Shown: piece after piece, positions 36,267 to 48,540 of the stretch
How the letters are laid out: each line of letters opens with the position of its first letter
Position numbering within the stretch: position 1 is the stretch's first letter
Origin: Cryptomeria japonica
Lineage: Eukaryota > Streptophyta > Pinopsida > Cupressales > Cupressaceae
Reading direction: 5' to 3'
DNA: 64,000 nt
Assembly: GCF_030272615.1 (NCBI RefSeq)
Contig: NW_026729138.1
Span: 114,972-178,971 of the forward strand
The notes under the pieces: model-generated
Seen by the model: the letters and a program-made list of their open reading frames with translations, nothing else
Told to the model about the DNA's origin: nothing
Database searches by the model: none
Program-made: the position numbers and the translations under genes

Positions 36267-37744
36267 TCAATTTTTTATCAATTGACTCTTTAGCAATCTT
36301 CTCTTTTGTTCTTTGCAACTTTCTTCAACTGCTACAGTAGTCAAAGTCTTTAGCAATCTTTTCTCTGTGTCTGCAGTCTCTTCTTCATATTTCTTTGCGT
36401 CTGCAGTCTCTTCTTCATATTTTTTTGTTAACTGGCTATTGCTACAACTACTGCACTTTTCAGTATTCACAATGTCTTTGATACATTCTCTTTTACAAGT
36501 TCTTTTCTTTTGTCTCTAACTGATGGTTACAACAAAGTCTGCTGACTTAAATTATTTCTTTGCATAATAACTTCAAACCATCTTTAAGATCTGCATATCT
36601 TTTCTCAATAAAAGGACATTCGTTTGGCTTCCCTCAACTGTTGCGGCAGTCTCTCAAACTCGTTGTTTTCAAGTCTTCAAAACATCAGCTTGGAACATCT
36701 TGCAACTTCATAATCTATAGTTGTCTTGCTAGACGATGATTTCTTTTGACTCAAAAACATTTTTCATTACTTTTAAACATTCAAACTTTTTATGATTGTT
36801 AACATTTTTCACAAATGAAAATTTGTACAACCTTTTGAACATACTTGTAAGTTTTTGCCAACAAGATCCATAGGTCCATCTACAGTCCATTTTTATACAA
36901 TCTGTTGTAGATTCTTTCTTCCAAAACATTTTTTCACAATGATTTCTTAAACCACAAATTTTACAAAGATGCAAATCCCAACACGTCTTTAATGTGATTC
37001 TCTGTTTCAATGAGAACACCTAATACAATGTCTTTCTTAGGTTATTTTGCTTGAACTAGTAGCATCATTTTCTTTTCTTGTGACATATCCAAGGCCCTCA
37101 TATTTTGGCCTCATTATTGCCTCAATAGGCTCTCTGATTCCTTGTTCATGTTCTCCCAATCCTTTACCTTTATAACCCCCTTTTTTCATGATATTCAAAC
37201 CAACAATTTAAAAACAACTTTTCTTAATCTCATCACATCTAACAAGACTTTTAGACTCATTAACATGCTTATCTTTATCACAAATGACTTTAATAAAATT
37301 ACACTTATCAAATGATGAACACAAATCTTCTGTACTACATGAATCATCATGGACCAATGTTTTTGACTTTCAACTTTCATTCTCTTCATTCAATTTTGAT
37401 ATTTCTTTCTTGTATAAACTATTCTCCTCTTCTATTTTTTTCAGTTTCTCTTCTAAGTCATCAAACACCTTTTCTCTTTGCTCTAAATCGTCCTTCCTTT
37501 TCTTAATCTTATCAAATAGCTTTAACATTTCCTTTAGATCTTCATTTTTCTCTAGATCTTCATTTTCTCTTTTACTTTGTTCAATTTTTTTTTCAAGATC
37601 ACAATTCTCATCCAAAAATTTACATTTTTCAGCTTGTCCCTCTTTTATGATTGCAGTCATCTTTAATTTAAATTTCTTCATTTCCATTATTTCATTTTTT
37701 AAAAGATCTATCTGACTAATTAAATTTTCATTTTTTTTCTTCAC
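36267..37744 (-). pseudogene. Retroelement gag-like relic, antisense in the TNL intron
   Basis: Minus strand, 5' to 3'. A 124-residue Lys/Glu-rich coiled coil (37,744-37,373; LEKKIEQSKRENEDLEK) ends at TGA, but the same frame continues with SKTLVHDDSCSTEDLCSS. After a TAA comes a G-patch-like segment (MKKGGYKGKGLGEHEQGI, RPKYEGLGY; about 37,190-37,065). Another frame then carries a partial zinc-knuckle-like CKICGLRNHCEK (36,960-36,930), and a Glu-rich tail has a duplicated KKYEEETAD (36,370-36,430). Coiled coil, G-patch-like motif and zinc knuckle fit a plant LTR-retrotransposon gag region. Several stops and a frameshift show it is dead. No protease, integrase or reverse transcriptase was found. 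Family assignment (Copia-like) is tentative. Confidence 0.5.
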
Positions 37745-39081
37745 TTCTTTCCTATCTTTCCCATTGACTTAATAGATTGGTTTCTATGATTTGGGTAGTA
37801 CCACTTACCTTTACTCACTCTCCCATGTTTTTCGTTAGGTAGCTCAAACACACCTTCAACAACTTTTTAACAAATGCATGCAATCTCTTAAAAATGGGCT
37901 CATCCTGTTTTTTTAAACATAACATGATTAAATATGACATGATCTGGCTTTTGACAGCAGCAAACTCTAAATACTATGACTCTTTCTAATATTTTCACCC
38001 AAATTTAATAGCTTTAATATCTTTCACGAAAGGAGAAATAATTTTTACAAATGGCTCTTATTCTCTAATCATTTGAAATTTCTATTTTCAAGAATGCAGC
38101 TAAGTTGGCATCATCGACATCTGTCAACGATCTGCAGCTTTAGGTGGCTTCTCCTTTTGCTTCAACTATCTTAATCCTTTCAACTTCATTCTATGGCTTC
38201 AACTTACAATACTAACGGCTCCATTATTTCATAGTTTTCAGGATAAACTATATTGGCTGAACCAAAACAAACTCCCATAAATACATAGTTTTGCAGACTC
38301 TAAGCTCTAGTCACCACTCTCAACTAGATGGGACCGTCTAAATGTTTAAAAAACACTCTATAATGTGAAGCATTGAGTTGGCTCCTCAGCTGTGACATTT
38401 GCTTGATATGTACAACTTACTATGTAGTATGTACAATATTGATCCTTCCAAAGCAGAATCCCATGTTCAATTTCATGCTAGACAATATAGAAGTGTAATC
38501 CCGTCAGTGATGGCACCTAAGCCAAAGGTGGCCGGAAGAAAAATTTACCGAACCAAGAAAACATAAGGCTGAGGAGAAAAAAACAATGCAAACAACAAAA
38601 AGGTTGTGGGAAGTAGGTTGTATTGGGATATTTCTGGGCGTTCATTGGTGCTGCAAACACTATTACAGATTCCGAGGCATACACTATTACACTGCTACGA
38701 ACTGGAATGAGCATGCGACTTGACTTTGACTCTAGATATAGAAAAATTGTGCATGCTCAAGGCAGAACAAATACTTGCGTGACAAAACGAGCTAGTTTTC
38801 TCACGATATGCGTAGTGATGGGCACTGAGATAAACGCAAGATAGGCATTCGGTATTTGATAGAGGAAAAGTCACTTGGATAGACATGCATGCAACAAAAT
38901 GTGGAAGAACAATCAAGCATAGGAACAATAAGGATCTGAATGATGTAATTATGGAAGGAAGAGAATTTGGCATACTGTTTGACAAGGGTGTGGTCATCCA
39001 ATCTAATAGAAGGTATCGTTTTATGAATCTTAAGTAATCATTTACTGCAACCTTACAACTTGTGCTAAAACTGATTCACTC

Positions 39082-39400
39082 TGTTGCCAGAAACGGGACG
39101 ACAGCGTGTCGTTTCCGGTTTCAACGAACGAAAACGGTTTCTGAGCAGTGCCCAAAGTTTTTGCATTGATTTTTTAATTTTTTTTAATATTCACCAAGCC
39201 CGTGTAAGAAGTTTGATTTGTTTTCTAAATATTCATTCCAGTTGGTAGTTCTATATTATCACTTTTGGAAGTTTGATTTTTTAATTTTTTCTAAAATTAA
39301 GATTAGAAATTATTTCTTATACGCAACCTTTAAATATTCTGTTTTTCTTTATGTTACTTGCAGTTTCTGTTTCGATTTTTGTTTCTCGTTTCTAGTAACA
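39082..39400. mobile_element. ~320-bp foldback (MITE-like) element in the TNL intron
   Basis: The left end TGTTGCCAGAAACGGGAC and the reverse complement of the right end TGTTACTAGAAACGAGAA share 14 of 18 bases. Both ends carry extra GAAAC/GTTTC words further in. No target duplication was established and there is no coding content. Could be a short hAT-like non-autonomous element. Confidence 0.4.
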
Positions 39401-40660
39401 TAGACTAAAAGAGAAGGTCAAATTAAGAAATTAGAAGGAAGGCATCAACACAAATTATAACCAGACAATAATGGACGTTACAAGACTATGCAAGCAAGTA
39501 AATAATCAACCGTTTGTCAGAGACGTGCGCAAGAGTTGTGGATTGAGTGCATGAAAATTAAGGATAGATAAACTGTTTTGCACGTGACCTGGTTCTTATC
39601 ATAGAGAAAAACAATCGAGGTAAAAGAATGTATATATATAGTCACCCTGGAAACAGAGTCTACTAAATCTAATAAACAAGGGAGTGCAAGAAACACATAC
39701 TGAGATCAGATTTCAGGCCTTGACATGACTAAGCTTAGTTAATTAATTAAAAGGAACAACTCAACTCAAACAGGTGAATAACAATAGCGATAAAGAATAT
39801 ACAATAGTTTCCTCATATCTAGAAATTGGTGCTAAATGTGACTTCTGATGAGGCCTATAGACCTTTTGGCATGAATGTTTCTACAAATATATTACCGAGC
39901 TCAAAGTATTATGTGTGACTTGAATTTTTTGTATTTGTCATTAACTCTAGTGTGTACCCTCCTCTTAGGAGAAGATTAGGTTAGTGATCTGTGAATTTTA
40001 GCTGTTTGTAGCCTTGCTTGGTGGATCTTGATCTTTCAAAGGTAGATTTTTCTTGGGTTCAATCTTTAGATTTCAAGGGTTTATTCAATGACTGTTGTCA
40101 TTGCTCTAAATACTATCAATTGGTTTCAAATTGTCAACAGTCCAAATATAATGTTGTAGATCTGCACTTCCTACTTCCTAGTGAAAAAATATTCTCTCCC
40201 ACAAGTTCATTGTTAATGGTTCCTTCAAAGATCTTCATCCTACTAAAAGTTTGATCTCATAGATTAGCAGGTCCTTAAAATTCATCGGTAACAATTCCTT
40301 TGATTATTGAGTAGATTGCATTTAATAAGATTGTAGATGTAGCTTTCTAATAAAGTAATTTTCTCCTTCACCATTTCACCATTACATTATTACATTATTT
40401 ATGGTTCCTTTCGAGATCCTTCAAATTTGATGGTGCATTTTCCTTGGGTTGTTCATCACCATAACTAGATGCGTTCATGTCAAATATTCCCCATGGTTAT
40501 TTAGTTCCCTTCTAATATTGTGAATATTATATTTTGTCTAGACAGTTAGAATAAGTACAAAATAGATATACTTTGTAATTGCACTGACATTTGTAAACGA
40601 TAGAAAATACATTCATTCCTTTTTTTGTTTTATAGCTGTCACTAACTTCGCCATATGCAG

Positions 40661-42567
40661 CTTCGAAGCTCAGCTAGTGAAGAAGGTCGTGAACGACATA
40701 ATAAAGACACTTGACAGGGTGCCGTTACAAGTTGCCAAATACCCAGTGGGATTAGAAACGGTGAAAAAAGATCTCATTCAGAAATTGCATCTCGGTTCAG
40801 CCCAAACAGCGGTTAGATTTGGAATATGGGGTATAGGCGGTATTGGTAAGACCACAGTTGCAAAGGCCGCGTACAATGAAGCTTGTAATGATTTCGATGC
40901 TGCTTCGTTTGTATTTAATGTCCGCTCCACTAGCCTTACAAAATTGCAGGGGCAAATTCTCAAAGATTTGGTCAACTATGAAGAAGAACTGCAGAGTGTG
41001 GAAAAGGGCAAATATTTGTTGGCAGATCGTTTGCGAGGAATCCGTGCCCTTGTCATTTTGGATGATGTGGATGACCGAGTGCAATTGGACGCCTTAGCTG
41101 GGCATTGGTTGTCTCCTGGCAGCTGCTTAATCATAACTTCTCGAGATCGACACATTCTCAATACAGCTCACATCTCATCCGTATGCATTCACCAGATGAG
41201 CGGATTGGAAGAAAGTGAAGGTCTCCAATTGCTTAGCTGGCACGCCTTCCTCAGACCGTCCCCAATTCCTGGTTATGAAGTGCTCTCGAAAAGAATAGTG
41301 CAGGCTTGCAAGGGGCACCCTCTTTCTCTGGAAATCATTGGAGCTTTCTTGTATGATAAGCAGAACGACACAGATATTGACTCTTGGAATGAAATTCTTG
41401 ACAACTTTACAGTGAACAAAGACATATTTAAAACACTCAAAATCAGTTTTAAAGGTCTTAGTGCTGAGGAAAGAGAAATATTTTTGGACATTGCTTGCCT
41501 TTTTATTGGGGAACGCACAACTAATCCCATTCTTTTCTGGAAATCCATGTACAAGAATGTGCGCATTGCTATCACCAATCTTTCAATGAAGCTGCTGATA
41601 AGGATAGACGAGAAAGATGTATTTGATATGCATGATCTTGTGCAAGATATGGGGCAAATGGTTGCTGAAGAAGAGCAAACCCGGCAATGGCAGGCTGCGC
41701 AGTCAAGCAGTTCATCCAAAAATGTAAGCAATATCTCTGGCCTTCGTCTCTATAAAGGTGATTTACGGAGTCTTAAAATGTTGGGCACACCTAGTCTTCA
41801 CTATCTTCATTTGGAGCAAGTGCACATAGAAGATAGCATAGACAATCTTCCTCCAAGTTTGAGATGGCTAAAGGTGGATTCTTGTTCCTTTCCGAAGACA
41901 ATGCACAGCTCGATTTTGTTCGAGGAAGTAATTTTAGCAATGAAGAATAAATTTACCTCTGTTGTGGACAGCTTACCGCAATTGAGGATCATGGACTTGA
42001 CTGGCTGCAGATCCTTACAAAACCTCCCTGACAGCATTGGTCATTTGTCACATTTGCAGTCCTTGAATTTGTCTGAATGTCAGAAGTTGGATTGTCTTCC
42101 TAACACCATTTCCAACCTCTCACAACTGCTATACTTGAATTTGAGTTACTGTGAAAACTTACTATACCTTCCTGACAGCATTGGAAACTTGTCACAGCTA
42201 CAGTACTTGAACTTAACTTGTTGTAGAATCTTAATTGAACTTCCTGACAGCATTGGCAAGCTATCACAGCTGAAGGAATTAAGTCTGAGCTGGAGCGAAA
42301 AATTGGAGAGCCTTCCAAAAAGCATTAGCAATTTGTCAAAGCTGGAAATGTTGGATATGCTGAGGTGTCATACCGCATGGAAGTCAATTCCTTATTCCAT
42401 TTTGATCCTGCCAGAACTATGCCTCTTAGGATTACCTACCCGGGTGATGGAGTGGCGATGGTGTAAACCAAGTCTAACAGAGAATCAAGATCAAACAGAG
42501 GAGTGGACTACTCCAAAGTTTAGAGAACCCATGACAGAATTTAGGGCAACCTTAGCTCCGGAATGCC
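40661..42567 (+). CDS. TNL exon 2 (NB-ARC and LRR)
   Basis: Continuous frame of about 635 codons after the ATATGCAG acceptor. Numbering from the first Val of the exon that could serve as a start (40,677), P-loop is at residues 52-60, kinase 2 at 125-130, RNBS-B at 149-156, GHPLS at 213-217, MHD at 318-320, and LRRs at about 365-580. NB-ARC domains bind ADP/ATP and switch the receptor on; LRRs sense ligand or guardee. No stop or frameshift seen in this exon. The antisense open frames across it are shadows. Confidence 0.93.
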
Positions 42568-45412
42568 GTAAGTAAATGCTAACAGTCAGTTCTTTATAGC
42601 CTATCTTATAATTTGATGGATTGAAATTTTTGCTTTTCTCAATTTGCATGAAATTGTAAAACAATGCACTGCCTGCAAAAATTTATATTGTTTAAACGAA
42701 GACCCGTACTCAAGTTGCCAGGCAAAGCAACAAAAGGTAACAAACATATATCGATCGCCTTCAATGGAATTGAATACTTCCTTGTTATCTTTTTTCTTAT
42801 ATTTTATTGGATTGAAATCAGCGCTGTTACAATCTCATGAATAAAAATTCATTTGAAAATGCATAGAAGATTAATTAGAATTAGAAATATCTATTTATGT
42901 AAATTTTTTTTTAATGCAATTTTAAACATTTCTTTCACTTCAAAGTTGTTTTACAAAATAGTAACTATCACAAGGTAACCTAACCTTTTTTTTGTACGCC
43001 GAGAGGCGAAGAGTTCCTATACAGTTCCAGCATATTCTGTGTAAACATTAAAGAAAATGGAAACATGATGGAAGACCAAAGACCATAGTGGAAAATTGAA
43101 CCAAACATATGAAGAGTCTGCTGTTACAATTTAATTGTTGTAAAGGAGGAAGTGAAGAATATTAAATGCATGCATTCTTGAGGCGTTTCAGCTACGCAAC
43201 TCTTCACTCATTGTATGGGAAGGTTTGCAGCAATAGTCATATGATTTTCTTGAGTAACGTCGATGTAAAATTTTATGATGATAATTATTCACGCTTTCCC
43301 CTTTCATTTCAAGTATTCATGTTCGTTGTCTGGAGAAGAGTTCGAGGTCATGGTATCTGATATAATAGTGTTTTTTCAAAGGTTTTTTCATACTTTCTTT
43401 TTTGGCAGGAAGGTTTTTGGCTCATGGGATTTGGCACAGGGCTTTGGAAAATTTTGTCTTCTTCCATTGATAGCACCTATGGAGTCTACATTTGAAAATT
43501 ATCCGATGGGTTTTTTTGGCAAATTGTCATATGGGCTCTATGCAAAACTGATATTATATGTGTTGTGACCAGAGGTTCTCTTCCCAGGGTTCTTTCCTGT
43601 GGTATGCTCTATGAATCTTATGTAAAAAATAAAAAATATTAATAAAAAGTTTAGTGGAATAATCCACTTTTATTGAAAAAAAAACAAAACTGATGAAATT
43701 TTTTTACGATTTCTATATGAAGAATTGCATTTGTTGCATCAAGCAACTAATGCAAAATAGTGTTAAGGAGACCTAGGGTTTTCATTACCAATGAGAATAT
43801 GATTGTCTTGGAAGAGTGAATCTACAACAATGTGTTTAACGAGAATATTCATTTACAGGTATCCGTACTTGGCATAGTTGTTCAAATGGTGACTGCAACA
43901 TTTGGATTTGTGCTATTGATTATATTTAGATGAACAAATTTGCCATCCATCTGTTTATTAGGTTAGTACTATAACATTTTAAAATTCTTATTCCATCATT
44001 TCTAGAAGCTCCATCTCCTGTAACCTGCTCCATGTCTTTAGTACTCTTAATGAAGTCTTTATTGGGTTCCAGTATCCAACAAAAAAAAGTTCATCTTTGT
44101 ATTCACTGCCTTAGATTAGCATGCAGAGTAGTGGTGTTCTCATATCCTTCGATTGATAAGCATTGTGGCAGCCCAAAATACTTCAATGCAACTGCTAAAA
44201 TCATTATCACCATTTCATTGCCGTTACAAAGGGAGATCTGCATAGCTATCATTATAAGAACTTTACCTCTCTGCTTTTGATTTAAAAATTTAACAAACTT
44301 GTATGAAAACTTGAAGACGTTATTAGCAAACATTGTTCTTAATTCATGTATCATAGATTGTAGCAAAGTACAATATCATATAAAATTTATTAATATGCCC
44401 AGATTCAAGTAACTGCTCACTGTACACAAAATTTTGCAGAATGATTGGTTGAAAATTTGCTGACTGACAATTGTACTACTGGAAATTTGGTTACACAGTC
44501 TAATGCAAAATGCAAAATTTAATTTAAGAACAATAATACATTATGTACTTAGCAGGGTTCTTGGTAGATAGATTAAAATGCGAGGACCATCGTTGGAAGT
44601 ATTTTGCTCCACTTGTCATTCATTCATTTCCAATAGACATCCATTTGTAATCCACATTCAATATCAGGCATCTATCTTTGATAAAAATATAGAAAGGTTT
44701 CATAAATACATTTAAATTAAAATTTATATCTAGATTTAAATTTAAATTTAAATTTAAAATGATTGATGATTCATTTAACTATTTAAAAAAAAAAATAGTT
44801 TAATTTGAAAATTTAAATGATTTCCATGCAAAATAGAAGAATTTTTTTAGAAATTTTTTATTTATATTTGAACTTTAATTTTAAATTTATCATTTAAATA
44901 TTTTTAAAATAGAATTTATATAATTTTAGAATTTCAATTGATTTGCATCCAAAAAAAAGAAAAAGAAAAGTTCAATAGAAATATTACTTATGTAGTTAGA
45001 TTGATCTATATTTTTAAAAATTTCACAACTAAAAGGATAAGGCATTTTGTTTCTATTAATGCCTACAAAAGTGTAAAAGCAAAAATTTTAAAAGAGAAGG
45101 AAGGAAAGAATCTTAATTTTCAATTTAGAAAGATCAAAGCTATTTTCTATGTTTCTAAATCTTAAACACAAAAATATAATGTTTCTAAATTTGAAAATAA
45201 AAAATACAATTGCATGCCCACATTAATATTTCAAAAAAAAAAATGTAGTCTGTTATTTTCAATTTAGAAATGTAAAACAAAAATTAATGTTTGGAAATTT
45301 CAATCATAAAAATATAATGTTTCTAAATTCAAAAAAAAAAATTACATATCTACAAAAATATTTTAAAAATACAATATAATATTTAATATATAAAATATTT
45401 ATTATTAGAAGT
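42568..45412. other. Region downstream of TNL exon 2
   Basis: GTAAGT at 42,568 implies at least one more TNL exon, and candidate acceptors exist (TTGCCAG near 42,721; TTTGGCAG near 43,409), but no sequence after them reads as LRR or post-LRR. No other gene recognised. From 44,690 the sequence is extremely AT-rich with ATTTAAATTTAAATTT runs. Confidence 0.45.
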
Positions 45413-45521
45413 TTCTAATTTATCATATAGATGGGATTTTTTCTATTTATATTCTATTGATGTTAGTTGAGTTGCACAAATATTTCAAAAATAATATATT
45501 ATTTTTTATTTTTTATTTAAA
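45413..45521 (+). repeat. Copy of the AT-rich TTTCTAATTTATCATATAG repeat
   Basis: TTTCTAATTTATCATATAGAT, then TTCTATTTATATT, then CACAAATATTTCAAAAATAAT, in the same order as 3,475-3,545 (and 50,875-50,945), with an extra stretch around TTGATGTTAGTTGAG. It lies just outside the left end assigned to the telomere-like element, so that end may extend further. Confidence 0.65.
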
Positions 45522-45720
45522 ACTAGCTTACATATATTTGATTTTAATCAAATATATATATATAATACGCCAGAGATATCCTTATCTAGGTGCCTATTAG
45601 AGTTCAGGTATAAAAATAGGTGCCTAGATAAGGATATCTCTTGGCGTATTATATATATATTTGATTAAAATCAAATATTTGATTAAAATCAAATACATGT
45701 AAGCTAGTAGCAGTTGTGGC
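45522..45720. repeat. Long hairpin at the left terminus of the telomere-like element
   Basis: Arms 45,563-45,598 and 45,615-45,651 (TAATACGCC-AGAGATATCC to GGTGCCTATT) are inverted with one or two differences around a 16-base loop. The hairpin extends outward through ATATATTTGATTTTAATCAAAT and ends in ACTAGCTTACAT / ATGTAAGCTAGT. The other terminus (8,171-8,229) has the outer words but a CA-rich core instead. Confidence 0.8.
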
Positions 45721-46019
45721 AACATGGGAAACAATAAAAAAATTCAAAATAGAACTATATAATATTATATTATTAATGTTTGTTGCAATAATATGTAATA
45801 TTGTTATTGCAATTATTATTATTATTTTCTATTTATTTGTACTAAAATAAATTATATTATAATATTATTATATTATTATGTAGAGATATATGAAATTTTA
45901 AATATCTATTTCGATTATTTTATATAATATAATTGTGTTGCAAGATCAAAGCAAATACTAAAATTTAAGATAATATAAAACTTTATTTAATGATAATATA
46001 AAACTTTATTTAATCGCAA

Positions 46020-46770
46020 GTATCATGGTTATGATTAGCATTAGGGTTAACGTTAGTGTTATGGTTAGGGTTAAGGTTTACATCATGGTTCAGGTTAGAT
46101 TTATGATTAGGGTTAGGGTTATGATAATGGTTAGGGTTAGCATCAACGTTAGGGTTTGGTTTTGGTTTAGGATTATGGTTATCTTTAAAGTTTAGGATTA
46201 TAATTAGGATTATGGTTAGGGTTAGGGTTAGGGTTATAGTTTAATATTAGGGTTAAATTTATGGTTAAGGTTACGGTTTAGTGTCAGGCTTACAATTATA
46301 ACTGGGGGTATAGTTAGGATTACAATTTGGTTTATGGTTATGTTTTGGATTGGGGTTAAGGTTCATATTATGGCCAGGGTTAAGGTTTATATTATGGTTA
46401 GCATTATGATTAGGGTTAGGGATTAAGGTTAGGAATATGATAATAGTTAGGGTGTATATAATGGTTAGGGTTAGCATCAAGTTTTGGTTTTGGTATAGGA
46501 CCATGGTTAGGGTTAAGGTTAGAATTAGGGTTAGAATTATAATTAGGATTAGGGTTAGGGTTAGGGTTAAGATTGCAATGGAAGATAGTATGTGATGATA
46601 GCTATAAGAGTTAGGGTTTTGGTTAGGATTAGGGTTGTTAGGGTTAGGGTCTAGATTAGAGGGACTTGTAGAATTATTGATAAAATAATCCTTATAATTG
46701 GTTTTAGTTAACAATTAGAGTTATTATTGTAGGATAATGCTTTGGGTAAGGGTTCAAGTTCAATTAGAAT
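46020..46770 (+). repeat. Degenerate TTAGGG telomere-like block (first)
   Basis: TTAGGG-type repeat. Its right half reversed matches 6,580-6,850 including non-telomeric words, which anchors the inverted-arm assignment. The 147-codon minus-strand frame across it (NPNPNHN type) is a repeat artefact. Confidence 0.9.
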
Positions 46771-46924
46771 CAGTTATTTAATAAATATTTTTATTAAAAT
46801 AAATTATATTATATATTACATGGAGATATATGAAATTTTATATATCTATTTAGACTATTTTTAATAATATATATTTGTTCCAAGATCAAAGCAAATACTC
46901 AACTCTAAGATATATTAAACTTTA
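46771..46924 (+). repeat. AT-rich spacer repeated from 45,836-46,020
   Basis: AAATAAATTATATTATA, GGAGATATATGAAATTTTA, AAGATCAAAGCAAATACT and AAACTTTATTTAA occur in the same order at 45,845-46,015. So the G-rich arm was itself built by an internal duplication with a period of about 930 bases. Confidence 0.75.
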
Positions 46925-48540
46925 TTTAACGACAAGTATTATGGTTATGGTGAGGGTTTACATCACAATTGAATGTAGTGTTAGACTTAGGTTTAGGTTT
47001 TAGGGTCAGGGCTTAGGATTATGGTTAGGGTTAGTGTTTACATCATAATTACAGTTAGGGTTAGTGTTTTGGTTCTGGTTAGCATTTAGGGTTAGGATTA
47101 GTATTATGGTTATGCTTATGGTAAGGATTATGGTTAGGGTCATGGTTTAAATCTTGGTTGGGATTAGGGTTAGAATCATGGTTAGGTTTAGGGTTAAGGG
47201 TTATGGTTAGGATTATGGGTAGGATTAGGATTTACATAATGGCTAGGGTTAGGGTTGGGATTATGGTTTAGGTTTACATCATGGTTAAGGTTTAGAATTA
47301 CATCATGGTTAGGGTTATATTATGATTAAGATTATTAGGGTCATGATTGGGATTATGGTTATAGTTAAGATTATTATTAGTGTCAATGTTAAGACTAATG
47401 GTTAGGGTTAGTATTGTGGTTAGTGCTTACATCATGGTTAGGGTTAATGTTTACATCATGGTTGAATCTAGTATTAGGTTTAGGGTTAGGTTTACAATTA
47501 TGGATAGGATTAGGTTTTAGAGTGAGGGCTTAGGATTATGGTTAGGATTAGGGTTTACATCATAATTAGGATAAGGGTTAGGATTATGGTTTTATTATCA
47601 TTTAGGGTTAGGATTAGTAAATTATGCTTATGATTATGATTATAGTTAGGGTTTAATGTTATGGTAAGGATTACAGTTAGGGTTATGGTTTATATCTTGG
47701 TTGGCTTTATGGTTAGAATCATGGTTAGGTTTAGGTTTTAAGGTTATGGTTAGGATTATGGGAAGGATTAAGATTTATATAATGGTTACGGTTAGGGTTA
47801 GGATTAAGGTTCAAGTTTAGGTCATGGTTAGGGTTAAGAATTACATCATGGTTAGGGTTATATTAGGATTAAGATTATTAGGGTTATGATTGGGATTATG
47901 GATATAGTTAGGATTATTATTAGGGTTAGTGTTAAGATTAATTATTAGAGTTAGGATTATGGTTAGGATTTACATCATGGTTAGGGTTAGGGTTAAGGAT
48001 ATAGATTATGGTAAGGGTTAAGGTTTACATAATGGTTAGGGGTAGGGTTTACATCATGGTTGTATGTAATGTCAGGTTTAGGGTTAGGGATACATTTATG
48101 ATTAGGGTTAGGTTTTAGGGTCGGGACTTAAGATTGTGGTTAGGTTTAGTGTTTATATCATGGTTAGTGTTATGGTTTTGGTGAGCATTTACGGTTAGGA
48201 ATAGTATAATGGTTAAGGTTTACATCATGGTTAGGGGTAGTATTAGGTTTAAGGTTAGGGTTTAATTTTGTTTAGAGTTGGGGTTATGGCTCAATTTGGT
48301 TTATGGTTCAATTGGGTTAGGAAATCAATTTTAGGAAATCAACTTTAATTATTTATAGGAAATCAATTTTAATTAGGATTAGGGTCCAGCTAGGGTCACT
48401 TTTAATTCTATGGTTAGAGTTAAGTTTAGGGTTCAAGTTCTAGGTAGTGTTTAATTATAAGGTTAGAGTTAAGTTTAGGTTTAGGTTTCAATTATGGTAA
48501 TATTAAGCTTAGGATTGGTATTATGCTACAATTAGGGTTA
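46925..48540 (+). repeat. Degenerate TTAGGG telomere-like block (second)
   Basis: Continuous with the block at 1-1,140 in the other copy (47,401-48,540). Modules such as TTACATCATGGTTAGGG recur at irregular spacing. No exact runs longer than about four hexamers. Confidence 0.9.

Larger units (their letters stand above)
35282..40660 (+). other. TNL intron 1, 5.4 kb
   Basis: Donor GTTAGTAAT, acceptor ATATGCAG. It contains an antisense gag-like relic (36,267-37,744), an unassigned stretch (38,100-39,060) with no coherent frame, a foldback element (39,082-39,400), and AT-rich remainder. Repeated wording (TTTTCTTGGGTT near 40,050 and 40,450) suggests small diverged duplications. TIR/NB-ARC introns of TNLs are usually short, so this one has grown by insertion. 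Confidence 0.8.
34773..42567 (+). pseudogene. TIR-NBS-LRR (TNL) resistance gene with a premature stop in the TIR exon
   Basis: Intracellular immune receptor of the TNL class. Exon 1 (34,773-35,281) encodes the TIR domain: YHVFLSFRGKDVRKTLVDHL, a FLDSHKLKKGEII loop, FSKGYAS, then TAG (35,037-35,039), then AWCLKEAALML in the same frame. The Glu of CLKE is the expected TIR NADase catalytic residue and lies after the stop. Intron 1 (35,282-40,660) has GT/AG ends in phase 2. Exon 2 (40,661 onward) encodes a P-loop (GIGGIGKTT), LVILDD (kinase 2), GSCLIITSRD (RNBS-B), GHPLSLE in place of GLPLALE, FLDIACLF and MHDL. About six leucine-rich repeats follow (LPDSIGNLSQLQYLNL type). Exon 2 probably ends at the GTAAGT donor at 42,568; otherwise a TAA at 42,573 ends the protein after ECRK. 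The single stop may be an inactivating mutation, an allele-specific change or a base error; everything else is intact. Confidence 0.85.

Noticed and set aside
38517-39001. Possible gene in the TNL intron on either strand
   Set aside because: Frames are short, mutually overlapping and without recognisable motifs.
40778-42331. Antisense open frames across TNL exon 2
   Set aside because: Shadows of a strongly supported coding exon with conserved NB-ARC motifs.
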